Positions 26,601 to 33,367 of a stretch of DNA of 64,000 bases are shown one piece after another (positions within the stretch are counted from its first letter, which is position 1; each line of letters starts with the position of its first letter). This stretch comes from Enoplolaimus lenunculus (Eukaryota; Nematoda; Enoplea; Enoplida; Thoracostomopsidae). The DNA lies in contig JASANG010004103.1 in the NCBI GenBank assembly GCA_030248215.1, positions 344,365 through 408,364 on the forward strand, given 5' to 3'. The notes under the pieces are model-generated. The model saw nothing but the letters and a program-made list of their open reading frames with translations. It made no database searches and was not told where the DNA came from. The position numbers and the translations under genes are program-made.

Positions 26601-29600
26601 CAGAATACAATATTGTATTAATTTAAATCCTGGTTCAAGACTAAACCTAAGCCTAAGATATATTTAAATAAGCACATTTTCATACTTTAACCACGCGTAA
26701 TTTTTCTGAAACATTAAATGGTAACGGGAAGTTGGGATACGTTGTGTTAAAATTTGAACAAAAAACCGGGTTTCTTGTGTTAATACCCAATTAAAAAAGT
26801 TGCTAAAGCTCTTAGGCAAAATTTTCAAACCAGGCCGCTTGACCTTTAAAACGCCCCTGGAGGCGCTGTCTGGAGACGCTCCCTGGACACGGTGTCTGGA
26901 GACGCTCCCTGGAGACGCTGTCTGGAGACGCTGCCTGGAGACGCTCCCTGGAGACGCTGTCTGGAGACGCTCCCTGGAGACGCTGTCTGGAGACGCTCCC
27001 TGAAGACGCTCCCTGAAGACGCTTTTGGCCGGTATCGATCTTAGCCAAATCAGCCATGACTTTGTAATTTTAGAATTTCCAACACACCCGCTCGAAATGG
27101 AAGTAGTCGCTGATATATTCGACATGACAGGAGATGGCTACATTGATTATCGTCAATTTGTTCAAGCTCTTCGTAATTACTCACAGGTTAGTTGCAAAAA
27201 AAGTCACATTTTGGCTAAGCCTATACGAATAAACCTGGTACGGCCCGCGAGGCGCACGTAATTTGGACATCGTTCCATCTTTGTTGAGTGTGAACGAAAA
27301 CAAAAACAGACGAATGGGGGTATACGATCGCATGCGAGACTTGTATTTGTTGAATTATTTTATAAGGGGGGTACACGTCGAAATAATTTGTCTTTGTTGA
27401 AAATAAAGCTGCCAATAGTGTGGACGGTTACACAAATTACGACTGGCAAAATTTGTGTTTCAGTTATTTGGCAATTTGTTAATAGTTTTGAGGAGTTAAC
27501 TGGGTAAGCGTAGGAAGGGATGCATATAATAACCCCTGTGTGTGATTCCCTTCTCGGGTTTGTTTATGGGCCACTTATCGCGTCCGGTGCCAGCTCATTG
27601 ATATTTTAAAATGATCAGAAATCTTAGTTTGAAAGCGGAAATTTGAAATTCGAAAATGTTCGCAGATTTTACTTCGTTCAGGCAGTCCTGATTTTTCTTG
27701 ATTAATGGGCCCTTAAAATTTGACTCCTGAATCCTGAAAAAAAAGAAAATTCGGTTTAGAAAACTTTAAAAAAAAGAAAATTCGGTTTAGAAAACTTTAT
27801 GGAATCTGTAATTTTTTGATTTTAGCCACGAACAGAAAATGAACGATTGAACGATGAAGTGTTCCGACAAATCCGGTTGTGTAAATGCCCGAATAAGTAT
27901 CAAGTCAAACGCATCGGTGATGGTAAATATAAGGTATGTTTACGTGTCCTAAGCGCCTAGTTATTTAAGCTACTATGCTTGTAGCTAGATCACCTTGATA
28001 AGAGGGGGCAAAAGATTTTTGACGAACGGCATGCAAGGCTTTTCTATGACTTACAAGCAAGGTTGAAAATTTCCCGTTGGGTCTGAAACCCCGTCTGGCA
28101 TTCCTCTTGGCTACGGGTCCGAATCCGCAATTGCTTAAGAGGCGATGCGAGAAGGTTTACAGAAGAGGGCAAAACTATTTAATATTTATAGTTCTTTTAT
28201 TTTTTGGCATGGGGGAAGATAAGAGTAATAATGGCAGAGCCCCGTCGTTTTTTCTCAGTTGTATCCCTGAAGGGTTGTAAGCAGGAAAACCATGGACTGT
28301 GTTGGGTTCAAAACAGCAGGGCGTTAAAATTGGGCCTTCCATGTCCAGGCCTGTGTAAACATCAGGGGCGAAAAGTTTCTCTGCGGGACTTGCAGTAGAG
28401 TAAGCTTAAAGGTTATACTAAATTTTTTGCTTACGCATACGCTTCGGCCTTAGACTCAGGTAAAAACTTGTTCTCATAAGCGCATTCTTACTCATAGGCT
28501 TAGGCTTAGGCTCAGCTTTAAAAATATACTTATGCTACTTTTGCAGCCCTGTTCTATACAATTGGATCATGACCGTACTATTATATTGGTTTGATATTAA
28601 TTTGAGAACATTTGACAAAATCACTGTAGCAGGAAGTTCAAATTGGCTTAGGCTCAGGTTTAAAAATATGCTTGTTCTACTTTTATGGCCGTGTCGTATA
28701 CAATTGGTTCATGACCGTACTACTATATCGATTTGATATTAATTTAAGAACATTTGAAGAAAATCACTGTCTCAGGAAAATTATCAAAAGTGCCGTTACA
28801 CCCTACGGCAACGCGCAATTGAAGTTTAGTTTACAAAATTGGCAATTTACAGTTGCGTAAAACTTTAATTTTATTATTTTTAATTTTAGTTCGGCGACAG
28901 TCAAAAGTTGCGACTTGTTCGCATACTGCGATCATGCGTTATGGTTCGTGTGGGTGGCGGATGGCAAGCGTTGGACGAATTTTTGCTCAAAAACGATCCT
29001 TGTCGAGGTAAGCAAAATCTTGTCGCTGTTCCTGTTGCCATATTATTTTTACGGATTTTCCTGTCTCTTTGTGCCCACTGTTATAGGATCTGATTTTTAT
29101 AAACTATGAACGTATTTAAGTTTTCTGTATATAGTGTACTACATAAGACAATTCTCTTAAGGTTACTTTTCAAATTTAAATTGAAAATATTTCAGTGGAA
29201 AATTTCACATTTCAGCCAAAGGTCGAACAAATTATGAGCTTCGTGAAAAGTTTATTCTGCCTGAAGGCTCATCGCAAACAATGCAAGCGTTTCGATCGCG
29301 GCCATCGCCCGGAGTCAGTTGCGCAGCGGTCCCGAGCGATGATGCAACTAGCAGTAGCGGTAGCCATGACATTCCTACGAGTCCGAGTGAAATATCGATA
29401 TGTTCCATTGGAAGCAGTGTAAGGCCTGAATTCTTGGCTCCATATTGTCAAATGTGCATAGCAACTATTATCAGTTAGTAATAGGTAGTCAAACTCATTA
29501 ACTATTGCAGACAGTTGTTGAACTCATAATTGATGCAAAAGTAGAGCAAATGGTATGTGAAAAATGCGTTGTATCTTGAATCTCAGTATTCACTTGTTCG

Positions 29601-30818
29601 AAAGTTGCGAGATTTTGACCAACTTGCGATAGGTGCTACACGCATTTGAGAATACGGACTATTGCTCCTGATGGCGTTGAAAAACTTGCTTGTTTTTATT
29701 CATATGTTTTCAAAACAAATATTAAATCCGAATTTTGGATCTGTTTCAAATTTTGGCCCATACAACATTTCAAAGCTAACATTTGAGCAAATACCCGGAC
29801 TTTGATTTGCGATAAATAATATCACTAAAGGTCCCAGTTTAAGAAATTTTTTTCCTAACCAACCCAAATCAAATTCAAGTATATAATTTAATTTTGTGTT
29901 ATATTTTAGACAAAAGAAAAACATGATGATGTGTCTGGATTCACCGCCAATGTTCACAGGAGCGGTCAACGCGGAAACCCAACTACAAATCGCCAGTACC
30001 CAAGCAGTGCAGCGAACGCTTTACTGAGTCCACGTGCTACTATATCAACTAGTCGAACTTTATCGAATCACAATCAAGAACGCCCAATCGACTTACAAGC
30101 AGCCATTCAGATTGCACCACGCAAAGATGTGAAACATTCCAATGTCAAATCAAATTCAACACAACTATCAGGTAATTTTTTCTCATAAACGAATAGAAAT
30201 CGTTGTTTTACGGAAAATAATCAGAAAATGAAGTTGGTTTCGAATACCATTTTTTGTCAAACCATGAACGGAAGCTGAAATCATGGCGTACCTTCAAGTT
30301 TTGCACTGATCTTTTGCTTAGGCTTAGGCTTAGCTACAAGCTCATTTTTACGCTTAGGCTTCGGCTTAAGCTTAGGAATATGCATATACTACTGTTACGG
30401 TCCTGTTTTATACATTGGCCTGTTCTAATAGAGGTACAATAGTGCCGTCAAATTTCTCTGGGGCTTCCTGCTAACCTCATTTGTTTAGCTTCTTCCGGTG
30501 CCGGAGTGACCCTAAAAAATTTTGACCGCTTTATTTTAAATTTTGTTTTATCCAGAATTGACACTATCGTCCCCTCAAACACCGCTAAACGTGACCACCA
30601 CAACAACACAAATCCGTGACGTGCCAGCATCGTTAACCCGGTTTGGATTCAATCGATCCCCGTCGGCAGCTGCTGCCTTGGCGCTATCCCCTCCTCAATC
30701 AAGAAGACGAGCGAGTGGGGCCAACTTGACCACCCAACGTGAAGTAGGCCAAGATAGAAGAGGATCTGATGTAGCTACCCCCTCTGCGAAGTCGGGTCTG
30801 CTTATTGGAAGGAAATAG
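430..30818 (+). CDS. vab-10: Spectraplakin (VAB-10/Shot/MACF1/dystonin family), 3' 34 exons
   Basis: Cytoskeletal linker that joins actin and microtubules. The window holds the rod and C-terminal part; the actin-binding and plakin part must lie to the left. Exons read: 430-645, 1706-1822, 2301-2405, 3634-3782, 4577-4701, 5774-5877, 6532-6587, 7394-7529, 8208-8552, 9150-9234, 9687-9916, 10343-10561, 10911-11150, 11731-11994, 12831-13043, 13774-13999, 14699-14904, 15478-16428, 17088-17270, 17760-18251, 18961-19130, 19708-19876, 21036-21218, 21660-21794, 22618-22878, 23201-23373, 25280-25553, 26320-26482, 27074-27186, 27826-27933, 28890-29007, 29216-29418, 29910-30171, 30556-30818. All are GT-AG, every phase joins, and the sum is 7257 nt with one stop at the end. 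About 2000 residues are helical spectrin-repeat rod (room for roughly eighteen repeats), followed by EF-hands, GAS2 and a Ser-rich tail. The family call is firm from the EF-GAS2 end. Single exon edges could be off, and phase-neutral alternative exons could be missed. Confidence 0.93.
787..1030. repeat. 30-bp GC-rich minisatellite, spectraplakin intron
   Basis: About eight units of ACGCCGCCGCGCGTCGCATC plus CACGCCGCCGG, with exact 30-bp period from about 808 to 1022. GC content is far above the surroundings. Because 30 is a multiple of 3, several frames stay open on both strands; these are not genes. Confidence 0.93.
2753..3172. repeat. 27-bp minisatellite, spectraplakin intron
   Basis: About fifteen units of GTAAATGGTGGGAAATAAGT plus CCGCTCC, with shorter variants at the left. 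Confidence 0.92.
4022..4150. mobile_element. CAAGAGTG-end element fragment, spectraplakin intron
   Basis: ACAAGAGCGTGCAACTGGGT followed by the palindrome TGGGTACATTCA/TGAATGTACCCA and TTTTGGCCCGACCCCCGTTA, as in the copy at 6643-6932. Confidence 0.6.
4351..4556. repeat. 17-bp minisatellite of splice-donor motifs, spectraplakin intron
   Basis: Twelve units of GTGAGTATCCGGTTTTT at an exact 17-bp period (4351 to 4538 is eleven steps). Every unit contains GTGAGTAT, a near-perfect 5' splice site. It ends about 20 nt before the acceptor at 4576. Confidence 0.93.
5774..9916 (+). CDS. vab-10: Spectraplakin exons 6-11 of the window (spectrin-repeat rod)
   Basis: Exons at 5774-5877, 6532-6587, 7394-7529, 8208-8552, 9150-9234 and 9687-9916. 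The first two code a low-complexity stretch rich in Asn, Ser and Thr with little helix character, probably a loop between repeats. The later ones return to rod sequence ([33 protein letters not shown]). The 56-nt exon at 6532 is the shortest and is supported by the phase match on both sides (0 in, 2 out). Confidence 0.78.
6643..6932. mobile_element. Nonautonomous element with CAAGAGTG ends, spectraplakin intron
   Basis: Left AAGAGTGCATGATACAAGAA, right CCAGTTGCACACTCTTG. Inside, TTTTGGCCGACCCCCC...TTTAGAGGGG and CCCTCTAAATAGAGGGGGCA are inverted. A related piece is at 4022-4150. Confidence 0.65.
7190..7236. repeat. TTA microsatellite
   Basis: Run of ATT triplets within an AT-rich spectraplakin intron, preceded by loose repeats of ACCTTTTAACATTCAAATTT (6985-7200). 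Confidence 0.85.
7585..7855 (+). mobile_element. tRNA-like element with inverted ends (copy 1)
   Basis: 271 bp. Left end TTAACCCCTTCTCACAT, right end GTGATAAAAGGTTAA, roughly inverted. The interior has a box-A-like TGGCTGAGTGGTGATGG and a box-B-like GAGCTCGAATCC, spaced as in a tRNA with a palindromic CTCC...GGAG anticodon-side stem. Lies in a spectraplakin intron. Confidence 0.75.
8208..8552 (+). CDS. vab-10: Spectraplakin exon with in-frame polyasparagine tract
   Basis: A single open exon of 115 codons between TTTTTAG and GTAAGT. An AAT microsatellite at about 8310-8350 is translated as seven Asn, one Ile and five Asn, just before the rod sequence [19 protein letters not shown]. Homologous rods do not need such a tract, so it looks like a microsatellite expansion tolerated in a loop between spectrin repeats. 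A perfect GTGAGT lies in the same exon at 8280. If it is used as a donor, the Asn tract would be spliced out, but I see no good acceptor and phase match behind it. Confidence 0.75.
9430..9615. repeat. Dispersed repeat, reverse copy of the 42280 family, spectraplakin intron
   Basis: CAACTTTCCAGCATTACTTT, TTTGCATGCAGAG and TAGCGTATTGCGCAAAGTCG, the reverse complement order of 42280-42460. Confidence 0.6.
10343..14904 (+). CDS. vab-10: Spectraplakin exons 12-17 of the window (spectrin-repeat rod)
   Basis: Exons at 10343-10561, 10911-11150, 11731-11994, 12831-13043, 13774-13999 and 14699-14904. Five of the six begin in phase 0, and most run from one spectrin repeat into the next. Coiled-coil heptads are clear ([38 protein letters not shown]). 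The last acceptor is TTTAAG rather than CAG or TAG, chosen because it alone gives the phase (1 in) and restores the repeat tryptophan. The introns carry two T2/T1-like TTAGGC elements, three GTAGCC elements and one tRNA-like element. Confidence 0.87.
10639..10797. repeat. Dispersed repeat, spectraplakin intron (pair with 57765-57942)
   Basis: Shares TTCAAGCGACTTG, GACCAAACTTGCGC and AAAAACTTGCACGTGTGAA with 57765-57942 in the same order. A piece is at 50535-50560. Family unknown. Confidence 0.65.
11270..11434. mobile_element. GTAGCC-end element, reverse copy, spectraplakin intron
   Basis: Contains the family block reversed (CTTGTTTGCTAGTCAACGAA) and CTCCTGAAATTTTTTTGCCC. A second, more degenerate reverse copy follows at about 11512-11662. 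Confidence 0.68.
11512..11662. mobile_element. GTAGCC-end element, degenerate reverse copy
   Basis: Reads GGGGAGCTCAGCCCCCC, ACCTCGCGAAAAATTTATAC and GAGTTGGCTACGCGCC. Lies about 70 nt before the exon at 11731. Confidence 0.55.
12024..12330. mobile_element. T2 element in a spectraplakin intron
   Basis: 307 bp, ends GACCAATGTTACTTAA and CCTTAAAGTAACATGGACC. Flanks GTCATTTT and GTCGTTTT agree at 7 of 8. It sits only about 30 nt downstream of the exon 11731-11994 donor. The core is a 40-odd-bp tandem repeat of CCTAAGCCTATGCGTTTGC type, about four units. Confidence 0.82.
13465..13640. mobile_element. CGACAACTTGTCG-end element with TTAGGC core, spectraplakin intron
   Basis: Starts CACCCGACAACTTGTCGCCC, has CCTAAG units in the middle and ends in GACGACGAGTTGTCG, ACAAGTTGTCGGTCGACGAA and CGTGACACCATT. 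Same family as 30980-31190. Confidence 0.68.
14206..14356. mobile_element. GTAGCC-end nonautonomous element, spectraplakin intron
   Basis: About 150 bp, starting GCCCGTAGCCAGCTCAACTT and ending GCCACGGGC. The middle has the family block GTTGACTTACAAGCAAG and a G-rich right half. Type copy of the family in this window. A fragment of another copy precedes it at 14064-14165. Confidence 0.72.
14380..14649 (-). mobile_element. tRNA-like element with inverted ends (copy 2)
   Basis: 270 bp in reverse orientation, from TTAACCCTTTCTCACATGAA to TGTGAGAAGGGGTTAA. Box A and box B sequences are recognisable on the minus strand (ATAGCTGAGTGGTGATGG). About 50 nt before the exon at 14699. Confidence 0.78.
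15478..16428 (+). CDS. vab-10: Largest spectraplakin exon, about three spectrin repeats
   Basis: 951 nt, 317 codons, phase 0 on both sides, between TTTATAG and GTAAGC. Clear repeat landmarks are [20 protein letters not shown] near residues 40-60 and [16 protein letters not shown] at about 65-80, the first helix of the next repeat with its conserved Trp. Its size suggests that ancestral introns were lost here, since neighbouring exons code under 90 residues each. Confidence 0.92.
16837..16990. mobile_element. GTAGCC-end element, spectraplakin intron
   Basis: Reads GCCCGCAACCAGCTCACTTT, ACGACTTACAAGCAAGCTTG and GAGTCACCCTGGCTCAC. Degenerate ends. Confidence 0.6.
17088..19876 (+). CDS. vab-10: Spectraplakin exons 19-22 of the window (spectrin-repeat rod)
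   Basis: Exons at 17088-17270, 17760-18251, 18961-19130 and 19708-19876. The 492-nt exon carries about one and a half repeats, including [20 protein letters not shown] and [20 protein letters not shown]. The donor of 18961-19130 is GTTAGT, placed after GAAGG so that the codon completes with the G of the next exon (phase 2). The alternative, reading on, ends at a stop within 16 nt. Confidence 0.87.
17390..17543 (+). mobile_element. tRNA-like element, degenerate copy 3
   Basis: Box A TAGCTCAGTGGTCATCG and box B GGGGATCGAATC remain, and the right end reads ATGTGAGAAAGGGTTAA. The left end is lost. Confidence 0.6.
18510..18672. mobile_element. GTAGCC-end element, spectraplakin intron
   Basis: Reads CAACGGGCCAGTTCATCTTG, the GTTGACTTACAAGCAAGG block and TATCTGCGGGCCCG. 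Confidence 0.65.
19459..19617. mobile_element. GTAGCC-end element, spectraplakin intron
   Basis: Starts AGGCGCGTAGCCAGCTCACC and ends GTTGGCTGCCGGCCCG, with the ATGACTTACAAGCAAGG block. About 90 nt before the exon at 19708. Confidence 0.68.
20021..20420. mobile_element. CCGGTT-end nonautonomous element in a spectraplakin intron
   Basis: Begins CAGGGTGCAACTG and ends GCCGGTTGCACCATG, with interior CCGGAACCGGAAGG motifs. Degenerate copy of the family seen at 33961 and 59513. A long A-rich tract begins right after it. Confidence 0.7.
20430..20700. repeat. Long A-rich tract, spectraplakin intron
   Basis: About 270 nt almost entirely A with single C, T or G interruptions. It follows the CCGGTT-end element at 20021-20420. 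No target duplication or gene copy precedes it, so I do not call a retroposon tail. Confidence 0.9.
21036..23373 (+). CDS. vab-10: Spectraplakin exons 23-26 of the window (spectrin-repeat rod)
   Basis: Exons at 21036-21218, 21660-21794, 22618-22878 and 23201-23373. Repeat signatures include [16 protein letters not shown] and [18 protein letters not shown]. Two neighbouring donors are GTAGCC instead of GTAAGT. The one at 22879 coincides with the end of a GTAGCC-family transposon. The donor at 23374 is the left border of a 98-bp tandem array that ends, exactly twelve periods later, in a second intact copy of the same donor. Confidence 0.87.
21839..21991. mobile_element. T2 element in a spectraplakin intron
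   Basis: 153 bp, ends GGCCAATGTTACTTTAAGGG and TTAAAGTAACATGGGTC. Flanks CATTTTGA and AATTTTGA agree at 7 of 8. It is inserted 45 nt past the exon donor at 21795. Confidence 0.82.
22074..22272. mobile_element. T1 element in a spectraplakin intron
   Basis: Starts GGCCAATGTATAGAACATGG and ends CCCTGATGTTTACATTCGCC, with degenerate TTAGGC core and the conserved CAGTCCCGCAGAAGAACGTT block. I find no convincing target duplication. Confidence 0.75.
22488..22582. mobile_element. CGACAACTTGTCG-end element, right half only
   Basis: Matches 31090-31185 (GGCGACGAATTATCGAGTCG, ATTTCGGATTACATGTTGTC). It lies about 35 nt before the spectraplakin exon at 22618. Confidence 0.6.
22879..23035. mobile_element. 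GTAGCC-end element whose terminus forms a spectraplakin splice donor
   Basis: Starts GTAGCCAGTGGGGTGGGC at the exact 3' edge of the exon 22618-22878 and ends GAGCTGACTACGAGCC. The phase-correct donor of that exon is the GTAGCC of the element end, since the next exon enters in phase 0 and no other GT fits. It carries the reverse family block TTGCTTGTAAGTCATC. Confidence 0.7.
23360..24590. repeat. 98-bp satellite array bounded by two copies of an exon donor
   Basis: GCGAATAAAATCAGCCGAAG occurs at 23397, 23495, 23593 and so on to 24573, always 98 bp apart (thirteen positions). The true donor GCG|GTAAGTA is at 23374 and an intact twin lies at 24550, exactly 12 x 98 bp later. In all eleven units between, the site reads GCTAAAT or ACTAAAT and has no GT. 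Confidence 0.95.
25280..25553 (+). CDS. vab-10: Spectraplakin last spectrin repeat
   Basis: 274 nt, entered in phase 2 (CG plus A gives Arg). The end reads [20 protein letters not shown], which closely matches the final rod repeat of MACF1 and dystonin just before the EF-hand pair. The middle contains a Gly/Ser-rich stretch (about 25400-25450) that breaks the helix. The intron before it is the longest of the gene (1.9 kb) and is mostly the 98-bp array. Confidence 0.92.
26108..26265. repeat. Tandem duplication of about 80 bp, spectraplakin intron
   Basis: TCTGGCTACGACCCCGGCGT and CACAAATTGATAATTGAACA occur twice. Confidence 0.85.
26320..26482 (+). CDS. vab-10: Spectraplakin EF-hand 1 exon
   Basis: Codes [19 protein letters not shown] followed by the first EF-hand. 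The position matches the MACF1 stretch FDIWRKKYMRW...SRVMDFFRRIDKDQDG. The loop here reads [12 protein letters not shown]. Position 3 is Gly and position 12 is Ala where Asp and Glu normally bind calcium, so binding is probably lost. The donor follows TCTA in phase 1 and lies next to a truncated GTAGCC-family transposon piece (about 26492-26590). Confidence 0.93.
26492..26595. mobile_element. GTAGCC-end element, left-truncated, next to a spectraplakin donor
   Basis: Begins GACAAGGGTTTTCAATGACT about 10 nt past the EF-hand 1 exon donor and ends CTTGGCTACGGGCCCG. Confidence 0.65.
26855..27024. repeat. 13-bp minisatellite before the EF-hand 2 exon
   Basis: Roughly twelve units of CTGGAGACGCTSY, alternating CC and GT endings. 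It ends 50 nt before the acceptor at 27073. Confidence 0.9.
27074..27186 (+). CDS. vab-10: Spectraplakin EF-hand 2 exon
   Basis: Codes [20 protein letters not shown] then [13 protein letters not shown], nearly the MACF1/dystonin second EF-hand (KFPTSRLEM, VADIFD, DGYIDY). Loop residues are D1, T3, D5, G6, I8, D9 and Q12. Glutamine replaces the bidentate glutamate at 12, which would weaken calcium binding. The acceptor TTTTAG at 27073 is chosen by phase and homology; an ATG at 27025 lies upstream in the intron. A 13-bp minisatellite ends about 50 nt before the acceptor. Confidence 0.94.
27739..27800. repeat. Tandem duplication of about 30 bp
   Basis: AAAAAAGAAAATTCGGTTTA plus GAAAACTTTA occurs twice, about 25 nt before the first GAS2 exon. 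Confidence 0.85.
27826..29418 (+). CDS. vab-10: Spectraplakin GAS2 (GAR) microtubule-binding domain, three exons
   Basis: Exons 27826-27933, 28890-29007 and 29216-29418. They code [20 protein letters not shown], then [20 protein letters not shown], then [39 protein letters not shown] and FILPEGSSQ. This is the GAS2-related domain almost residue for residue with MACF1, including the CKC pair and the Cys of NDPCR that belong to its zinc site. The domain binds and stabilises microtubules. The last exon goes on into a Ser-rich, disordered tail. Confidence 0.96.
27980..28120. mobile_element. GTAGCC-end element, spectraplakin intron
   Basis: Starts TGTAGCTAGATCACCTTGAT and ends CTCTTGGCTACGGGTCCG, with ATGACTTACAAGCAAGG inside. 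About 45 nt past the first GAS2 exon. Confidence 0.68.
28350..28775. mobile_element. T1 element whose end and flank are tandemly duplicated, spectraplakin intron
   Basis: A reverse-oriented T1 (about 28350-28560) has its TTAGGC end plus about 75 bp of flank repeated: 28496-28633 and 28640-28775 share GGCTTAGGCTCAG, the CAATTGG junction and CATGACCGTACTA at about 85-90%. Both copies lie upstream of the exon at 28890. Confidence 0.7.
29910..30818 (+). CDS. vab-10: Spectraplakin C-terminal Ser/Thr/Pro-rich tail and stop
   Basis: Exons 29910-30171 and 30556-30818, ending in a TAG stop. The sequence is low complexity, basic and rich in Ser, Thr, Pro and Arg ([30 protein letters not shown]), as in the tails that follow GAS2 domains. 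I see no clear SxIP motif for EB1 binding. The last exon is entered in phase 2 (G plus AA). An AATAAA stands at about 31030, some 210 nt after the stop, inside a TTAGGC element. It could serve as the polyadenylation signal, but that is a guess. Confidence 0.88.
30285..30425. mobile_element. T1 element (degenerate) in the last spectraplakin intron
   Basis: TTAGGC blocks between 30316 and 30385, followed by the family right end CTGTTACGGTCCTG and ATACATTGGCC. The left end is eroded. Confidence 0.65.
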
Positions 30819-30979
30819 TGAAATCACTGTTAAATGTAAAAACAAGCTGTACGCTATATTAAGCTAATTTCTTTCTGTACAGTTGCATGCATTCGCTGTA
30901 TTGTAAGGAAATCTGATATCTTTGCGTTTAAAAGAACTAAAGTTCAAAGTTATAATTTTAAACTATTTCAACTGATTCT

Positions 30980-31190
30980 ACGACAATTCGTCGCATGACA
31001 ACTTGTAGCTGAACTGGTGTCCTAAAGCCTAGGAATAAATCTAAGCATAATCTTAAGCGTAATACTCTAAGCCTAAGCCGAAACATAATGACAAGCGACG
31101 AATTGTCGAGTCGATGAAATTTCGGATTACAAGTTATCTCGGACGACGAGTTGTCGGGCGACGACCAACTGTCGTGATACCATTAAATCC
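30980..31190. mobile_element. CGACAACTTGTCG-end element with TTAGGC core
   Basis: Starts CGACAATTCGTCGCATGACA, holds CCTAAG units at 31025-31080 and ends GACGAGTTGTCGGGCGACGA then CGTGATACCATT. It overlaps the only AATAAA near the spectraplakin stop. A fragment of the right half is at 22490-22580. Confidence 0.68.
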
Positions 31191-31408
31191 TAAACCTGTT
31201 TTGCCAATCCTGCTATTTGTGTTTGGGGTCTTTTTGCGGGGGAGCTAGCAAGTACCACATCCTGAACTCAGCGTTTAAAAGATTTTTCAAAAAAAATTTC
31301 GAATTAAAACATGTTCACTGAACAATAGCACCATAAACTTGAAAAAGTTGCCTACTAAGCAATTGGAGGAACATTTTGTTTAAAGCTTGTTATCATATAC
31401 GGTTTTTG

Positions 31409-32284
31409 GCCCATGTAAAAATTAAAAGCGGAACTGCAATAGAGTAAGCTTATGCTTTAAACTGATATTTTTGCTTAGGTATAGGCTTACTGTAATGTTA
31501 TTCGTACTCTTAGGCTTAGGCTTTGTAATGTGCTTATACTCCTGTTATGGCCTTGGTATTAGCCCGGTGTTTCAAAGAAAAACGGTTGAAAAAATTCCAG
31601 AACCTGTGGCTGGGTCTACTCAGATACGATTTAATATTTTTGATAAGATTTTTCACTTCAGTTTTGTAACTTTGATTTTAATCAACACTCTTGTATACTT
31701 TCTACCCACAGGCTTTCGGCTTATGGACCGATGTAAAGATCAGGGGCGGAACGTTTTTCTGTGGGACTGGAATAGAATAAGTTTAAGCTTTATAGACTAA
31801 TTTTTTGGCTTGGCTTAGGCTTAGGCTTAGGTTCAGACTTAGGATTAAACTCATTTTTACGCTTAGGCTTAGGCTTAGGCTTAGGAATAAGCTTATAATA
31901 CTGTTCCGCCCTTGTTCTTTACATTGGCCGGCTTAGCAAAGGCTTACCATGGCCTTTGCCTAAAGCATTTCTATAAAATTAACGCTGGGGTAAGGGGAAA
32001 ATAGTCGAGTCGCTATTTGTTTTAAAATATCAATTTGCTATTAACAAATATGAAGCGACTTGCGTTTGAGTTTGACAGAAGAATATATTTACAACTTTGG
32101 GCTAATGTATAGTACTGGGCTGTAAACAGTAGCATATATAAGCATATTCCTAAGCGTAAAGGCTAAGCGTAAGAATGAGCATATACCTAAGACTCTGCAT
32201 AAGCAAAAATATATCTAAAGCTTAAGCTTACTCTATAGCAGTCCGGCAGCAAAATGTTCCGCCCTTGATCTTTACATGAGCCCA
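31409..32284. mobile_element. Cluster of three T1 elements
   Basis: Copies at about 31409-31556 and 31723-31931 (both starting with the GATCAGGGGCGGAACG side or its remnant) and 32099-32284 (opposite orientation, ending CTTGATCTTTACATGAGCCC). Each has a TTAGGC core, and the GCAGTCC...CGTTCCGCCC block is conserved. They lie just beyond the spectraplakin gene. Confidence 0.7.
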
Positions 32285-32979
32285 TATTGGTAACTTCAAT
32301 TACCAATCATAGTGCAGTTCAAAAATTGAAAAAGTCATTGCTATTTCTCTTTGGTGCAACATTTATTGCAGATATATGCAGCGTTTAGTTCGGAACCTAA
32401 CTTCTGATTAATTTCATTTTTCATATATCAATAAAACTACAAATTCTGTCTGCAGAGTTTTTATCCGGGTTTGACTCTGCAAGTTTGTGGCCATTTTAGC
32501 TGGCACCTGCACCTTTTGAGGTATATGACAGCTCTGTAGTGTAATGCAGTATGCTTATCATCATTTGTTATCAAGTGCTGGTACTTAATAAAACTGTAAT
32601 TTGATTCTCCTGATGTCATTGACAAATTACTATCAACGTTCTTGCGCTTGCGCAAGCATTGCGACATGATTTCAATTTTTACGGTCGATTCAATTTTTGC
32701 GGAAAAAACCAACCCTGAACCCTGCTGAAGAAGGTCTTCACTGGACGGCTGAGTTCCCCTGGCTCACTCTACTCAAGGGTCCGAGTTTGCAAATTTCTCA
32801 AACAAAATCTGAATATATAAATTAACTAATTTTTTTACATTTTTACCGTTTTATGACTTTAAAGTAGCGTATTGGTGAAAATTTTTTTAGTAAAATGTTA
32901 GCCGCTGCTAGATATTGCAACCTGGTTTCAGTCTTAACTTAATTTGTTTTTCTTGTAAATATTACACATAGCATCTTAA

Positions 32980-33131
32980 TACGATCCAATGTAAAGAACA
33001 TGGGCGAAACAAGCCGTAAGAATGAACATATTCCTAAGCCTAAGCCAAGCAAACAAATTAGTCTAAAGCTTAAGCTTACTCTATTTTAGTCCCACAGAAA
33101 AACGTTCCGCCCCTGATCTTTCCATGGGCCG
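32980..33131. mobile_element. T1 element
   Basis: Starts CCAATGTAAAGAACATGGGC and ends CCCCTGATCTTTCCATGGGCC. Short TTAGGC core. Confidence 0.72.
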
Positions 33132-33367
33132 CAATACGTATCAATAATTAATAACTTTTTCTCGCAAATATCAACTTTACTACTTCGTCATAAATTTGTT
33201 GTCTTTGTGATGGTTGCTTCCATGGTTATGATGACTGTTAGGATTTGTTGAAACGGCAGATGCACCCGACAGCTTATGGGAAGGTGAGTCGTGTTTTGTC
33301 TTTTGGCCTAGAAAAGTTTATAAAATAGTGTTCTGGATAATTCGGCGAGCCAATGTATAGACAGGGC

